From Candidatus Arcticimaribacter sp. UBA7428 (GTDB lineage: Bacteria > Bacteroidota > Bacteroidia > Flavobacteriales > Flavobacteriaceae): a stretch of DNA of 37,048 nt. Shown here one piece after another: positions 16,371 through 26,073 of the stretch; within the stretch, counting starts at the first letter, position 1, and every line of letters starts with the position of its first letter. Both the position numbers and the translations under genes were made by a program. The stretch lies in NCBI GenBank assembly GCA_002477625.1, contig DLQQ01000080.1, positions 1 to 37,048 on the forward strand, given 5' to 3'. The notes beneath the pieces were generated by a model. That model was given only the letters and a program-made list of their open reading frames with translations, searched no databases and was not told the DNA's origin.

Positions 16371-17387
16371 TTACGCAATTGAATTTTCAAGAGCCAAAAC
16401 CTTCCAGAGTTCGTCTTTAAGGGACTGAAGATTGTACTCGCTTATTGCTGAAATCATGGTATGTGGAGTATGAGGAAAACTCGCTTTCATCTCTTCGGCA
16501 TAAGCTTCACGGAGTTCATCGTCAAGTAAATCGCACTTAGATAGTACGACCATATATTGTTTGTCTAATAATTCTGGATTGAATTCTTGAAGTTCTGAAC
16601 GTAAAATCTCAAATTGTTTTTTTACATCTTTTGCATCTGCTGGAATTACATAGAGCAAAACAGAATTCCGTTCTATATGCCTCAAAAAATAATGACCCAA
16701 TCCTTTACCTTGGGCGGCACCTTCAATAATCCCTGGAATATCGGCCATCACAAAAGAACGATAATCGCGATAATGAACAATCCCTAAATTGGGTTTTAAG
16801 GTTGTAAACTCATAGTCAGCAATTTTGGGTTTAGCCGAAGTCAAAGCAGCTAAAAGAGTTGATTTTCCTGCATTGGGAAATCCTACCAAACCTACATCAG
16901 CAAGTAATTTCAATTCTAAAGTAACGAAACGCTGAACGCCTTTCATACCGGGCTGAGCGTATCGGGGGGTTTGTCTAGTCGAGGATTTAAAGTGCCAGTT
17001 TCCACGGCCACCCAAACCTCCTTTGACCAATATCACTTCTTGATCCTTTTCTGTAATTTCAAAAAGCACTTCTTCAGTTTCAGTATCCTTTACAACAGTA
17101 CCTAATGGAACATCGAGATATACATCTTCTCCTTGAGCGCCTGAACTTCTGTTTTTACTACCGTGCATTCCATGTTCAGCTCCAAAATGCTTTTTAAATT
17201 TAAAGGAGTAGAGGGTCCAAAGATTTGGATTTCCTCTCAAAATAATATGACCTCCTCGACCACCATCACCTCCATCGGGTCCACCTTTGGTTATGAATTT
17301 TTCACGGTGAAGATGTATGGATCCTTTACCTCCGTTTCCAGAAGTGAGGGCAAGTTTTACATAATCTACAAAATTTCCTTCAGTCAT
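16371..17387 (-). CDS. obg: Obg/CgtA GTPase
   Basis: A 338-residue Obg GTPase, which associates with the 50S subunit and links ribosome assembly to growth control. The glycine-rich Obg fold occupies about 1-160 ([14 protein letters not shown] at 35-48). The G domain has G1 GFPNAGKS (169-176), G3 DIPG (216-219) followed by IIEGA, and G4 SKCD (283-286). The variable C-terminal OCT domain of Bacillus Obg is missing, as is usual in short Obg forms. It follows adk by 9 bases. Confidence 0.95.
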   Translation of the reverse strand: MTEGNFVDYVKLALTSGNGGKGSIHLHREKFITKGGPDGGDGGRGGHIILRGNPNLWTLYSFKFKKHFGAEHGMHGSKNRSSGAQGEDVYLDVPLGTVVKDTETEEVLFEITEKDQEVILVKGGLGGRGNWHFKSSTRQTPRYAQPGMKGVQRFVTLELKLLADVGLVGFPNAGKSTLLAALTSAKPKIADYEFTTLKPNLGIVHYRDYRSFVMADIPGIIEGAAQGKGLGHYFLRHIERNSVLLYVIPADAKDVKKQFEILRSELQEFNPELLDKQYMVVLSKCDLLDDELREAYAEEMKASFPHTPHTMISAISEYNLQSLKDELWKVLALENSIA

Positions 17388-17396
17388 TGTACAGTT

Positions 17397-17969
17397 TTAG
17401 AAGCGGTCAATAATGGAGGTTAATCGAGCTGTTATTTCGTCGATTGTCCCAATCCCATTGACACTATGAAATTTACTTTGGTTGGTATAAAAACTTCGTA
17501 ATGGAGCCGTTTTTTGATTGTATTCATCAAACCGATTTCTGATTTTAGCTTCATCCTGATCATCAGAACGTCCGCTTGTTTCTCCGCGTTTCAACAAACG
17601 TTCGACCAATTCGTCATCGGTAGCTTCAAGCGCAATAGTAGCAGTAACTTGCATTTCTTTTTTACTTAAAAAAGCATCCAACGCTTCGGCCTGAGCAGTA
17701 GTTCTTGGAAAGCCGTCGAAAATAAAACCTTTGGCATCATGATTTTTTTCAACCTCAGCTTCGAGCATGTTGATGGTTACCGAATCGGGCACCAAATCAC
17801 CTTGATCCATATACGACTGGGCCAGTTTGCCTAAATCAGTTGTGTTTTTGATGTTGTAACGAAATACATCTCCTGTTGAAATATGTACCAATTGGTATTG
17901 AGATTTCAAAAACTCAGCTTGTGTTCCTTTACCAGCTCCCGGCTTACCGAAAAGTACGATATTAATCAT
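17397..17969 (-). CDS. adk: Adenylate kinase
   Basis: A 190-residue adenylate kinase (ATP + AMP = 2 ADP). The P-loop GKPGAGKGT is at 8-16, the AMP-binding STGD block near 31-34, FDGFPRT near 85-91 and the LID start RGETSGRSDD near 128-137. The LID is the short form without zinc cysteines. I use the ATG at 17969; the frame extends two codons to a TTG at 17975, which is not needed. A TAnnTTTG element lies 23 bases upstream. It heads the adk-obg-TPR-mpl run and diverges from purK. Confidence 0.95.
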   Translation of the reverse strand: MINIVLFGKPGAGKGTQAEFLKSQYQLVHISTGDVFRYNIKNTTDLGKLAQSYMDQGDLVPDSVTINMLEAEVEKNHDAKGFIFDGFPRTTAQAEALDAFLSKKEMQVTATIALEATDDELVERLLKRGETSGRSDDQDEAKIRNRFDEYNQKTAPLRSFYTNQSKFHSVNGIGTIDEITARLTSIIDRF

Positions 17970-17992
17970 GATCAAATAGTTTTATGAAAAAG

Positions 17993-18000
17993 CAAAGATA
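17993..18000 (-). promoter_or_regulatory. Predicted -7 element of adk
   Basis: On the minus strand this is TATCTTTG, an exact TAnnTTTG match, 23 bases upstream of the adk ATG. No -33 TTG at normal spacing. Confidence 0.5.
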
Positions 18001-18053
18001 CCCAAATTAAAGGGCTTTTTGTGTTTGAAATTAAGATATCAAAGATATATGCG

Positions 18054-18061
18054 TATTTTTG
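18054..18061 (+). promoter_or_regulatory. Predicted -7 element of purK
   Basis: TATTTTTG matches TAnnTTTG, 12 bases upstream of the purK ATG. It contains the TTG at 18059 that would otherwise be taken as an upstream start, supporting 18074 as the true one. Confidence 0.5.
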
Positions 18062-18073
18062 TCAAAAAAATAT

Positions 18074-19228
18074 ATGTCCTTTTTTTCTACTCATAAAACC
18101 TTAGGCATTTTAGGCGGAGGCCAATTGGGCAAAATGCTGCTCTACACTACTCGTAAATGGGACATCAAAACCCATGTTCTTGACCCCAGCGAAGTGGCAC
18201 CCTCTAAAATAGCTTGTGATTATTTTGAAGTAGGCGATTTCAAAGACTACCAAACCGTTTATGAGTTTGGAAAAAAAGTGGATGTCCTTACTTTCGAAAT
18301 TGAACACGTCAATCTTGACGCTTTAAAACAACTTGAAAAAGAAGGTGTAGAAGTTTACCCTTCTGCTGCTACTTTAGAAGTCATTCAAAACAAAAGCACA
18401 CAGAAAGATTTTTATCGAGCAAATAATATTCCAACAGCACCACATCAAAATTTCAATAATCTTGAGGAACTCAAAACTGCAGTTCAAAACCATTCGTTAG
18501 ACCTTCCATTCGTATGGAAATCTGCTTTAATGGGTTACGATGGTAATGGTGTTAGTGTTGTCCGAAATCAAGAGCAATTAGATGCGCTTCCTGATGTGGC
18601 TTGCTTGGCAGAAGATTTAATTCCCTTTACACACGAGCTTGCTGTTATCGTTTGCAGAAACCCCTCAGGTGATGTAGTTGCTTATCCAACTGTGGAAATG
18701 GAATTTCATCCCGAAGCGAACCAAGTAGAATATGTTTTATGTCCTACTCGATTAGGTGAAGACATTACTAAAAAAGCACAAGCAATTGCCCTTCAGGTTT
18801 CTGAATCTTTTGAACACGTAGGCCTTCTGGCGGTTGAATTATTTTTAACAGAAACTGGTGCAATCTTAGTCAATGAAGTTGCGCCACGTCCACACAACAG
18901 CGGACATATAACCATTGAGACTTCCTATACCGATCAGTTCGAACAACACATTCGAGCAATCCTAGACCTACCCCTTGGAAATACAAAGAATAAAGTTTCG
19001 GGGGTTATGGTAAACTTGGTAGGAGCAGAAAATCATACCGGATCTGTTTATTATGAACAGATGAATACTATCTTAGCTATGCCGGGAGTAATCCCCCATA
19101 TCTACGGTAAAAAAGATACCCGCCCATTTAGAAAAATGGGGCATGTGACCATCATCAATGAAAATCTTGAGGTGGCACGTAAAATAGCAGAAGACGTAAA
19201 AAAAACAATACAAGTAATCTCAAAATAA
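18074..19228 (+). CDS. purK: N5-carboxyaminoimidazole ribonucleotide synthase
   Basis: A 384-residue ATP-grasp enzyme that makes N5-CAIR from AIR, bicarbonate and ATP in purine synthesis. The N-terminal LGILGGGQLGKML motif (9-21), the ATP-grasp lysine segment PFVWKSALMGYDGNGV, AEDLIPFTHELAVIV and the metal-binding VNEVAPRPHNSGHITIE block are all visible. I chose the ATG at 18074 because the upstream TTG (18059) falls in the promoter. purE follows after 1 base, so the two enzymes for the AIR-to-CAIR steps are translationally coupled. Confidence 0.95.
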   Translation: MSFFSTHKTLGILGGGQLGKMLLYTTRKWDIKTHVLDPSEVAPSKIACDYFEVGDFKDYQTVYEFGKKVDVLTFEIEHVNLDALKQLEKEGVEVYPSAATLEVIQNKSTQKDFYRANNIPTAPHQNFNNLEELKTAVQNHSLDLPFVWKSALMGYDGNGVSVVRNQEQLDALPDVACLAEDLIPFTHELAVIVCRNPSGDVVAYPTVEMEFHPEANQVEYVLCPTRLGEDITKKAQAIALQVSESFEHVGLLAVELFLTETGAILVNEVAPRPHNSGHITIETSYTDQFEQHIRAILDLPLGNTKNKVSGVMVNLVGAENHTGSVYYEQMNTILAMPGVIPHIYGKKDTRPFRKMGHVTIINENLEVARKIAEDVKKTIQVISK

Positions 19229-19229
19229 A

Positions 19230-19712
19230 ATGGCAAAAATTGGAATCATCATGGGGAGTCAATCAGACCTTCCAGTAATGCAAGAAGCAATCGACATTCT
19301 AAAAGAATTTAATATTGACTTCGAAGTCGATATTGTATCAGCTCATCGTACTCCAGAGAAAATGATTTCTTATGGACAAGAAGCGCATACAAGAGGAATT
19401 CAGGTTATTATCGCTGGAGCGGGTGGTGCTGCTCACCTTCCGGGTATGATAGCAGCAACAAGCCCACTCCCTGTAATTGGTGTTCCTATAAAATCGAGTA
19501 ATTCAATTGATGGATGGGATTCTGTATTATCCATCCTTCAGATGCCCGGTGGGGTTCCCGTAGCTACTGTTGCATTGAATGGTGCTAAAAATGCAGGGAT
19601 CTTAGCGGCTCAAATTCTAGGCAGTTCAGACAAGGCGGTACAACAAACCATTTTGGCGTACAAGGAATCCATGAAAACTAAAGTAATTGATTCTGCCAAA
19701 AACCTAAACTAA
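19230..19712 (+). CDS. purE: N5-CAIR mutase
   Basis: A 160-residue class I PurE that converts N5-CAIR to CAIR, acting right after PurK. Family motifs are GSQSDLPVM (9-17), SAHRTPE with the catalytic His (39-45), GAGGAAHLPGM (63-73) and the GVPI and PGGVPVATVA blocks. The length is normal for the single-domain bacterial enzyme. It is separated from purK by 1 base and from the following M3 peptidase by 14 bases, so all three may be cotranscribed. Confidence 0.96.
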   Translation: MAKIGIIMGSQSDLPVMQEAIDILKEFNIDFEVDIVSAHRTPEKMISYGQEAHTRGIQVIIAGAGGAAHLPGMIAATSPLPVIGVPIKSSNSIDGWDSVLSILQMPGGVPVATVALNGAKNAGILAAQILGSSDKAVQQTILAYKESMKTKVIDSAKNLN

Positions 19713-19726
19713 ACCCCATTTACCTT

Positions 19727-21751
19727 TTGAAAAATATCCTTAACAGCGTTTTTGAAACGCAACACCAAAGTGCTCCTTTCGAACAAATTCAAACGACTTA
19801 CTTTATTCCAGCACTTGAGCTAGAAATCAGTAAAACACTCGAAGAAATTGATCATATCTGTTCTAACCCAGCAATCCCTACTTTCGAAAACACACTTGAG
19901 GCTCTGGAACAAAGTGGTGAACAGCTGGGCATAATCTCTGGAATTTTATTCAACCTAAACAGTGCTGAAACAAGTAATGAGCTTCAAGAAGTAACGCAAA
20001 AAGCCGCTCCCTTATTAACGAAATTTCAAAACGATGTGCGTCTAAATAAGGTTTTATTCGATCGCATTAAAAATATTTTCGATAAAAAAGAAACCCTAGC
20101 TTTAGATCCAGAACAACTGACTCTAATTGAAAAAGAATACAAAGGGTTTGTTCGAAACGGTGCTCTTTTATCAGCAGAAGACAAAGATAAGTTGCGCTTA
20201 ATCGACACAGAGTTAGCTCAATTGAGCCTTTCATTTGGCGAACATGTCCTTGCCGACACCCAGGCTTTTGAACTTCATTTGACAGACAAAAAACAATTGA
20301 GTGGACTTCCACAAACAAGCATCACACAAGCTGAGGCCCTAGCGAAAGAGAAAAATAAAGACGGTTGGGTTTTTACATTAGACTATCCGAGCTACGTCCC
20401 CTTTGTAACCTTTGCAGATGATCGAGCGCTTAGAAAGAAAATGAGCCTCGCCTTTGGTAAAAGAGGCTTTCAAAAGAATGAAAACAACAACGAATCCAGC
20501 ATTCTAAAGTTGGTACAATTAAAAAAAGACCGCGCAAATCTCCTCGGCTATAGCTCCCATGCCGATTTTGTTTTGGAAGAACGCATGGCACAATCTGCTT
20601 CACAAGTAAATCAGTTCTTAGATGATCTTTACCAAAATGCACTCCCCTATGCTAAAAAAGAATGGGAGCAAATCGAGCGTTTTGCGGAAGATAAACTGGA
20701 TCTAAAAGATTTACAAAAATGGGACACTTCCTATGTTTCTGAAAAACTTAAACAAGAACTTTTTGATTTTGATGAGCAAATTCTAAAGCCTTATTTCCCT
20801 CTGCCCAATGTATTGAAAGGTTTATTTGAAATAGTGGAGCGCTTATACGGTTTGCGTTTCGAGCAGTCGGACGCAATCCAAGGATATCATAAGGACGTTA
20901 TCTGCTACGAAGTTTTTAACGAAACAGGTGGCTTTCATGCACTTTTATACGCAGATTTCCATCCACGATCTGGAAAAAGAAGTGGCGCATGGATGACCTC
21001 TTATCGTTCTCAAAACCAAAGTCAACGTCCGCACATTTCTATTGTATGTAATTTTTCTCCACCTACAAATGATGATCCAGCACTCTTAAGCTTCAATGAA
21101 GTTACCACACTCTTCCACGAATTTGGTCACGCGCTACACGGAATGCTTGCAAACACCAAATACGGTAGTCTGAGCGGAACTAGTGTTTCTTGGGATTTTG
21201 TTGAACTACCCAGTCAAATTCTAGAAAACTGGTGTTATCAGGAAGAAGCATTGTCTTTGTTTGCCCATCATTACCAAACTGGTGAGCCAATTCCGATGCA
21301 CTATGTTCAAAAAATCAAAAATGCTTCTCAATTTCAACAAGGCTTGCAAACTTTGCGACAACTGAGTTTTGGTTATCTAGACCTATCTTACCACAACGAA
21401 AATGCAACAGAAATAACCTCAGTAAAAGTGCATGAAGAAAAGCAAATCAGCAAACTTCAATTCACGCCGAGCATAGAAGAAAATTGCATGAGCACTTCGT
21501 TTTCTCACATTTTTCAGGGAGGATACGCTGCGGGTTATTACAGTTATAAATGGGCAGAAGTGTTGGATGCAGATGCTTTTGAATTATTCTTGGAAAAAGG
21601 AGTTTTTGATAAAAAAACGGCGCAAGCGTTTCACGATCATGTACTCTCTAAGGGGGGAACAGAGCATCCTATGAAATTGTATAAACGCTTTAGAGGATCT
21701 GAGCCAGACCCAAAGGCTTTGTTGAGAAGAGCTGGACTTATTGAGAAATAG
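19727..21751 (+). CDS. M3 family metallopeptidase (oligopeptidase A/Dcp-like)
   Basis: A 674-residue thimet-oligopeptidase-type zinc peptidase, expected to degrade short peptides in the cytoplasm, since no signal peptide is seen. The zinc motif is HEFGH (464-468), with the third ligand Glu493 in WDFVELPSQ. The start codon is TTG (19727): the first in-frame Met lies around residue 239, and the preceding residues (ILNSVFETQHQSAPFEQI) match the normal N-terminus of this group, so an internal ATG start is not credible. It follows purE by 14 bases. The last 14 bases overlap the rhodanese gene tail to tail. Confidence 0.9.
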   Translation: MKNILNSVFETQHQSAPFEQIQTTYFIPALELEISKTLEEIDHICSNPAIPTFENTLEALEQSGEQLGIISGILFNLNSAETSNELQEVTQKAAPLLTKFQNDVRLNKVLFDRIKNIFDKKETLALDPEQLTLIEKEYKGFVRNGALLSAEDKDKLRLIDTELAQLSLSFGEHVLADTQAFELHLTDKKQLSGLPQTSITQAEALAKEKNKDGWVFTLDYPSYVPFVTFADDRALRKKMSLAFGKRGFQKNENNNESSILKLVQLKKDRANLLGYSSHADFVLEERMAQSASQVNQFLDDLYQNALPYAKKEWEQIERFAEDKLDLKDLQKWDTSYVSEKLKQELFDFDEQILKPYFPLPNVLKGLFEIVERLYGLRFEQSDAIQGYHKDVICYEVFNETGGFHALLYADFHPRSGKRSGAWMTSYRSQNQSQRPHISIVCNFSPPTNDDPALLSFNEVTTLFHEFGHALHGMLANTKYGSLSGTSVSWDFVELPSQILENWCYQEEALSLFAHHYQTGEPIPMHYVQKIKNASQFQQGLQTLRQLSFGYLDLSYHNENATEITSVKVHEEKQISKLQFTPSIEENCMSTSFSHIFQGGYAAGYYSYKWAEVLDADAFELFLEKGVFDKKTAQAFHDHVLSKGGTEHPMKLYKRFRGSEPDPKALLRRAGLIEK

Positions 21752-22088
21752 AATTCCTCTTTTTCCAAGCCAAATAGCCCCCTTCAAGTTCAACAATCTT
21801 TTTGAAATTCATCGTTTTCATCTGATTGGCTGCACGAGTGCTTCTCTTACCCGATCGGCAATAAATGTAAACGGGTCCTTTTTTTGGAAACTGATTTATT
21901 ATGGAGGCAAAGTCAGCAGCAGTGACATCAATGTTGATAGCCCCCTCGATATGCCCCGCTAAAAACTCTTCGTGCGTACGAACATCAATAAGAACGATTT
22001 CAGGCGATAATTGTGAAGCAAAAGAAGCTACTTTTAGCGTAACTATTTTACTTTGCAACAAGATAAACAGGACAAATAAACGAACCAT
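21738..22088 (-). CDS. Rhodanese-like domain protein with N-terminal hydrophobic segment
   Basis: A 116-residue single rhodanese domain. The active-site loop CRSGKRS has Cys77; IDVRTHEEF (34-42) and GHIEGAINID (45-54) are standard CH2A/CH2B-type blocks, so sulfur transfer or a similar thiol chemistry is possible. Residues 1-11 are hydrophobic (RLFVLFILL), suggesting export or membrane anchoring, but no clean signal-peptidase site is visible. It lies 12 bases downstream of the UbiA-like gene in the same direction. Confidence 0.83.
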   Translation of the reverse strand: MVRLFVLFILLQSKIVTLKVASFASQLSPEIVLIDVRTHEEFLAGHIEGAINIDVTAADFASIINQFPKKGPVYIYCRSGKRSTRAANQMKTMNFKKIVELEGGYLAWKKRNSISQ

Positions 22089-22100
22089 TGCTATGAAATT

Positions 22101-22907
22101 TTAATGGGGTAAATATAAGATAAGCCAACCGATAAAAGGAATCCCTTCTACCCAAAAAGCATTTGTGTTCGGATGTTGATCTTCTGAACTTCTCCCTAAG
22201 AAAAAAACATACAACAGCATCATTACAAGATAGCACCATACAACCTTTTCAAAGCCTTTAAAAGCAATAGATACAACAAGAAAAGCAAGAATATAGCCTA
22301 AAAACTTCGTCTTCTGTTTTCCTAAAACTTGCGGTAAAGTACTCAACGCTTTGTCATCTGAACTAAAATCAGCAATCTCAAAAGGAAGTAAGGCTAAAAT
22401 AATCCAAAGATAACGCTGAATCAAAGTGAGCCAAAAAGAAATCTCTATTGTGTCAACTTCATCAATGAGCGGGAGCACTCCTGTAATTAAAGTCCAACAA
22501 AGGGCAACAATATGAATTTTAACTCCTCCAACAGTCCTTAGGTTTGAGCTCGATGAATTTAGGGGGACTACATATAAAAGCAATAGTAATGTGGCAACCA
22601 AAACAACATACAGTTTAGATTGAGAAAAGAAAAATAAAAAATATGCCGCTGCTAGTAAACTCAAAAACGATATCAAAACGATCGTAATAAAACGTTTAGA
22701 CTTCCTATTGAATTTAACCCTGATCAGGTTGGAGTATTTGACAAAATTATAAGCCGCAAGTGATGCTAAAAAAACAAATAGTTGTTCTGATAAAACAATA
22801 GGGACGCCCCATTCAATTCGGGTTATCTCGAACATACAAAGTACCATCAAAGCGACATGAATACTGGATTTGAGATAGAAATCGAAAAAAGCTTGAAGTT
22901 GTTTCAC
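22101..22907 (-). CDS. UbiA-like polytopic membrane protein
   Basis: A 268-residue membrane protein with about seven or eight hydrophobic helices. It resembles the UbiA prenyltransferase superfamily: D180-F-S-S-D184-D185 followed by ALSTLPQVLGKQKT matches the second aspartate motif and the TLP-x-x-LG tail. The first motif (NDxxD) is not present: the equivalent stretch reads AAYNFVKYSN (51-60). It may therefore be inactive or have a changed substrate. The start is GTG (22905-22907); homologue-like N-terminal residues MKQLQAFFDFYLKSSIHVAL support it over the ATG at codon 21. A -7 element ends only 4 bases before the start. Confidence 0.68.
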   Translation of the reverse strand: MKQLQAFFDFYLKSSIHVALMVLCMFEITRIEWGVPIVLSEQLFVFLASLAAYNFVKYSNLIRVKFNRKSKRFITIVLISFLSLLAAAYFLFFFSQSKLYVVLVATLLLLLYVVPLNSSSSNLRTVGGVKIHIVALCWTLITGVLPLIDEVDTIEISFWLTLIQRYLWIILALLPFEIADFSSDDKALSTLPQVLGKQKTKFLGYILAFLVVSIAFKGFEKVVWCYLVMMLLYVFFLGRSSEDQHPNTNAFWVEGIPFIGWLILYLPH

Positions 22908-22911
22908 AGCG

Positions 22912-22919
22912 CAAAAGTA
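22912..22919 (-). promoter_or_regulatory. Predicted -7 element of UbiA-like gene
   Basis: On the minus strand this is TACTTTTG (TAnnTTTG), with its last base only 4 bases before the GTG start. A TTG occurs at 22945-22947, 25 bases upstream, longer than usual. If real, the transcript would be leaderless or nearly so. Confidence 0.4.
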
Positions 22920-23086
22920 TCAAAACTGTTTATATGTCCGAGTTCAATGATCAATTATAATACTTGCAGTCCCTTATTTTTCCTGAAATGCAGCCGAAAA
23001 ACCTGTTAAAAAATTTCTTCTGAATTTAGTTGAAAACTTATCTTATTTAGGGGTAAAAAGTAGAGAAGTATAGCTTCTATTTTAAC

Positions 23087-23094
23087 TAAGTTTG
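23087..23094 (+). promoter_or_regulatory. Predicted -7 element of gcvP
   Basis: TAAGTTTG matches TAnnTTTG, 18 bases before the gcvP ATG. The surrounding 205-base intergenic region (22908-23112) shows no recognisable glycine riboswitch. Confidence 0.5.
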
Positions 23095-23112
23095 CGTAAA
23101 TAACTATTTAAG

Positions 23113-25956
23113 ATGGACGGAACTTTTGAATCGAGACACTTAGGCCCCAACGAAAGAGAAATTAAGCAAATGCTTGATGTAATTGGTGCCGATTCTATAG
23201 CGACTTTATTGAGTGAAACAATCCCAGCTGATATTGCTCTAAGTACAGATTTGAACCTCCCCGATGGTATTAGTGAGCACGAATTTTTAACAGAATTACA
23301 GCTTATTTCACAAAAAAATAAATTATTTGACACCTACATTGGCTTAGGGTATCATCCTACCATCACCCCAGCAGTAATCCAAAGAAACATCCTAGAAAAC
23401 CCGGGATGGTATACAGCATACACACCTTATCAAGCGGAAATTGCGCAAGGAAGACTAGAGGCTCTTTTTAATTTTCAAACCGTAGTTACCGATTTAACGG
23501 GAATGGAATTGGCAAATGCTTCCCTATTGGATGAAAGCACTGCGGCTGCAGAAGCGATGACCCTTCTTTTTGCTGCCCGATCACGAGAACAAAAAAAGAA
23601 TAACAGCTGCCTCTTTTTTGTGTCTGAAGATGTACTTCCCCAAACACTTGCGTTATTCAAAACCCGAGCGGAACCAATTGGAATTGAACTTATGGTAGGA
23701 AATGCAGCTACCTTTGATTTTAACACCGACTTTTTTGGAGCGTTTTTTCAATACCCAGGAAAACATGGAGCAATTTGCGACCTCCCAGAATTAGTTAAAA
23801 AAGTTCAAGCATTTGATATAAAAACAGTTGTTGCGGCTGATTTATTAAGCCTTACCCTTTTAGAAGCTCCCGGAAAATACGGTGTAGATGTAGTGGTAGG
23901 AACAACTCAGCGTTTTGGGATACCTCTAGGTTATGGAGGGCCACATGCGGCTTATTTCGCTACCCGTGAAGCTTATAAAAGAAACCTTCCAGGCAGAATT
24001 ATTGGACAAACTAGAGACTTGGATGGCGCACCCGCTTTACGCATGGCACTTCAAACAAGAGAACAACACATCAAAAGAGATAAGGCTACATCCAATATAT
24101 GTACCGCTCAAGTTTTACTCGCCGTTATGGCCGGAATGTATGCCGTATATCACGGACCAAAAGAGCTTAAGAATATAGCAACAAAAATTCATCTCCAAGC
24201 CATTCGATTTGAGGCAGTTTTAGAAAAACTTGCTATTGAGCAACTCAACAAAAATTATTTTGACACCTTGTTAATCAAAGCTGATGCTGCTCGATTGACT
24301 GCAGTTGCAGAAGCTCACGAAATCAACTTACTTACTGTTGATGCCAACCATGTTGCAATTGCGTTTAATGAAACCGTAACTGAAAAAAGTTTTGCCAAAC
24401 TGGTTGATGTATTTGAAACCTATAGCCAACAAAAAGGAGCTTCAAATCCAGCTAATTTAGAATCTAGGATTCCAGAGAGTCAAGCTCGAAAATCGGCTTT
24501 TTTAACACATCCCGTTTTCAATTCGTATCATTCTGAAACCAGCCTGATGCGCTACATCAAACGCCTTGAAAGAAAAGATTTAGCCCTTAATCATTCCATG
24601 ATATCCTTGGGTTCTTGTACAATGAAATTGAATGCAGCTAGTGAAATGCTTCCGCTAAGTTGGGCGCAATGGAATGGGTTGCACCCTTTTGTTCCCCTAG
24701 ATCAAGCACAGGGTTATCAGCACATCCTAAAAGAACTCGAAGAACAATTGAATGAAGTTACTGGATTTTACGCAACCTCACTCCAGCCAAATTCAGGAGC
24801 ACAAGGTGAATATGCTGGGCTGATGGTTATTCGTGCCTATCATAGCAATCGAGGAGATCATCATCGCAATATCTGTATTATTCCTGCATCTGCGCACGGA
24901 ACTAACCCTGCCTCTGCCATCATGGCGGGAATGAAAGTAGTTGTTACAGCTACCGATGCTATTGGCAATATTGATTGGGAAGATTTTTCTGCTAAGGTTC
25001 TTGAACATAAAGACAATCTAGCTGCCCTAATGGTCACCTACCCCTCAACCCACGGTGTGTTTGAATCGAACATCCGAAAAATGACGCAGTTGATTCACGA
25101 CAATGGGGGTCAAGTGTATATGGATGGTGCCAATATGAATGCACAAGTTGGTGTAACTAGTCCAGCTATTATCGGGGCAGACGTATGCCACCTCAACCTT
25201 CATAAAACTTTTGCAATTCCTCACGGAGGAGGAGGTCCTGGAGTTGGACCCATTTGTGTAGCTGAGCATTTAGCTCCTTTTTTACCCAGCAATCCAATGA
25301 TAACAACGGGAGGAACGAATCCGATAAGCTCAATCTCAGGAGCGCCTTGGGGCTCAGCTCTCGCTTGCTTGATTTCCTACGGTTACATCAAAATGCTAGG
25401 AGGAAAAGGACTTAAAAAAGCTACCGAAATTGCGATACTGAACGCCAATTACATCAAAGTACGATTGGAAGGAACCTACCCCATTCTTTACCTAGGCGAA
25501 AAAGGAAGGACGGCTCATGAAATGATTATTGACCTCAGGCCTTTTAAAGAAAAAGGCATCGAAGTTGTAGACGTTGCCAAGCGGCTTATGGATTATGGTT
25601 TCCATGCTCCTACTGTTTCCTTTCCAGTAGCTGGAACGATGATGATAGAACCTACCGAAAGTGAAAACATTTCAGAAATCGATCGTTTCTGTGAGGCTAT
25701 GATTGCGATTGCACATGAAATTGGAGCGCAAGAAATGCATACAGAAGCTAGTATTTTAAAAAATGCCCCACATACACTCCAGATGGCAACTACAGATGCA
25801 TGGCCATTTGAATACAGCAGACAAAAGGCATTATATCCCTTAGAATTTGTTCGAGAAAACAAGTTTTGGCCCTCCGTCAGAAGGGTGGATGAAGCCTTTG
25901 GGGATCGTAATTTAATATGCAGTTGTCCTCCTATAGAAGAATATGTAAATATCTAA
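23113..25956 (+). CDS. gcvP: Glycine dehydrogenase (decarboxylating), P-protein
   Basis: A 947-residue full-length P-protein of the glycine cleavage system, with both homologous halves in one chain. It decarboxylates glycine using pyridoxal phosphate and passes the aminomethyl group to GcvH. The N-terminus has RHLGPNEREI (8-17); the PLP lysine is Lys698 in HLNLHKTF, followed by the glycine-rich loop PHGGGGPGVGP; SAHGTNPASA lies upstream of it. The gcvT and gcvH genes are not in the window, so the system is not clustered here. No frameshift or missing block is seen. Confidence 0.97.
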   Translation: MDGTFESRHLGPNEREIKQMLDVIGADSIATLLSETIPADIALSTDLNLPDGISEHEFLTELQLISQKNKLFDTYIGLGYHPTITPAVIQRNILENPGWYTAYTPYQAEIAQGRLEALFNFQTVVTDLTGMELANASLLDESTAAAEAMTLLFAARSREQKKNNSCLFFVSEDVLPQTLALFKTRAEPIGIELMVGNAATFDFNTDFFGAFFQYPGKHGAICDLPELVKKVQAFDIKTVVAADLLSLTLLEAPGKYGVDVVVGTTQRFGIPLGYGGPHAAYFATREAYKRNLPGRIIGQTRDLDGAPALRMALQTREQHIKRDKATSNICTAQVLLAVMAGMYAVYHGPKELKNIATKIHLQAIRFEAVLEKLAIEQLNKNYFDTLLIKADAARLTAVAEAHEINLLTVDANHVAIAFNETVTEKSFAKLVDVFETYSQQKGASNPANLESRIPESQARKSAFLTHPVFNSYHSETSLMRYIKRLERKDLALNHSMISLGSCTMKLNAASEMLPLSWAQWNGLHPFVPLDQAQGYQHILKELEEQLNEVTGFYATSLQPNSGAQGEYAGLMVIRAYHSNRGDHHRNICIIPASAHGTNPASAIMAGMKVVVTATDAIGNIDWEDFSAKVLEHKDNLAALMVTYPSTHGVFESNIRKMTQLIHDNGGQVYMDGANMNAQVGVTSPAIIGADVCHLNLHKTFAIPHGGGGPGVGPICVAEHLAPFLPSNPMITTGGTNPISSISGAPWGSALACLISYGYIKMLGGKGLKKATEIAILNANYIKVRLEGTYPILYLGEKGRTAHEMIIDLRPFKEKGIEVVDVAKRLMDYGFHAPTVSFPVAGTMMIEPTESENISEIDRFCEAMIAIAHEIGAQEMHTEASILKNAPHTLQMATTDAWPFEYSRQKALYPLEFVRENKFWPSVRRVDEAFGDRNLICSCPPIEEYVNI

Positions 25957-26062
25957 TAATCATTATTTAGGTTTATTCTGTTCTTTCTTTTTTGCTTCAA
26001 ATACTTAATGTTGAACTTCGTATGATTTTGAGGTAAAACTGCCAAGCGCTTCTGTACTTTAC

Positions 26063-26070
26063 TACATTTG
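26063..26070 (+). promoter_or_regulatory. Predicted -7 element of the KAS III gene
   Basis: TACATTTG matches TAnnTTTG and ends 3 bases before the ATG at 26074, implying a leaderless transcript if used. No -33 TTG at normal spacing. Confidence 0.4.
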
Positions 26071-26073
26071 TAT

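Noticed and set aside
22908..23112. Possible glycine riboswitch upstream of gcvP
   Set aside because: No paired aptamer structure or conserved glycine-riboswitch core is visible; only a weak 4-bp hairpin around 23064-23079 and a -7 element.
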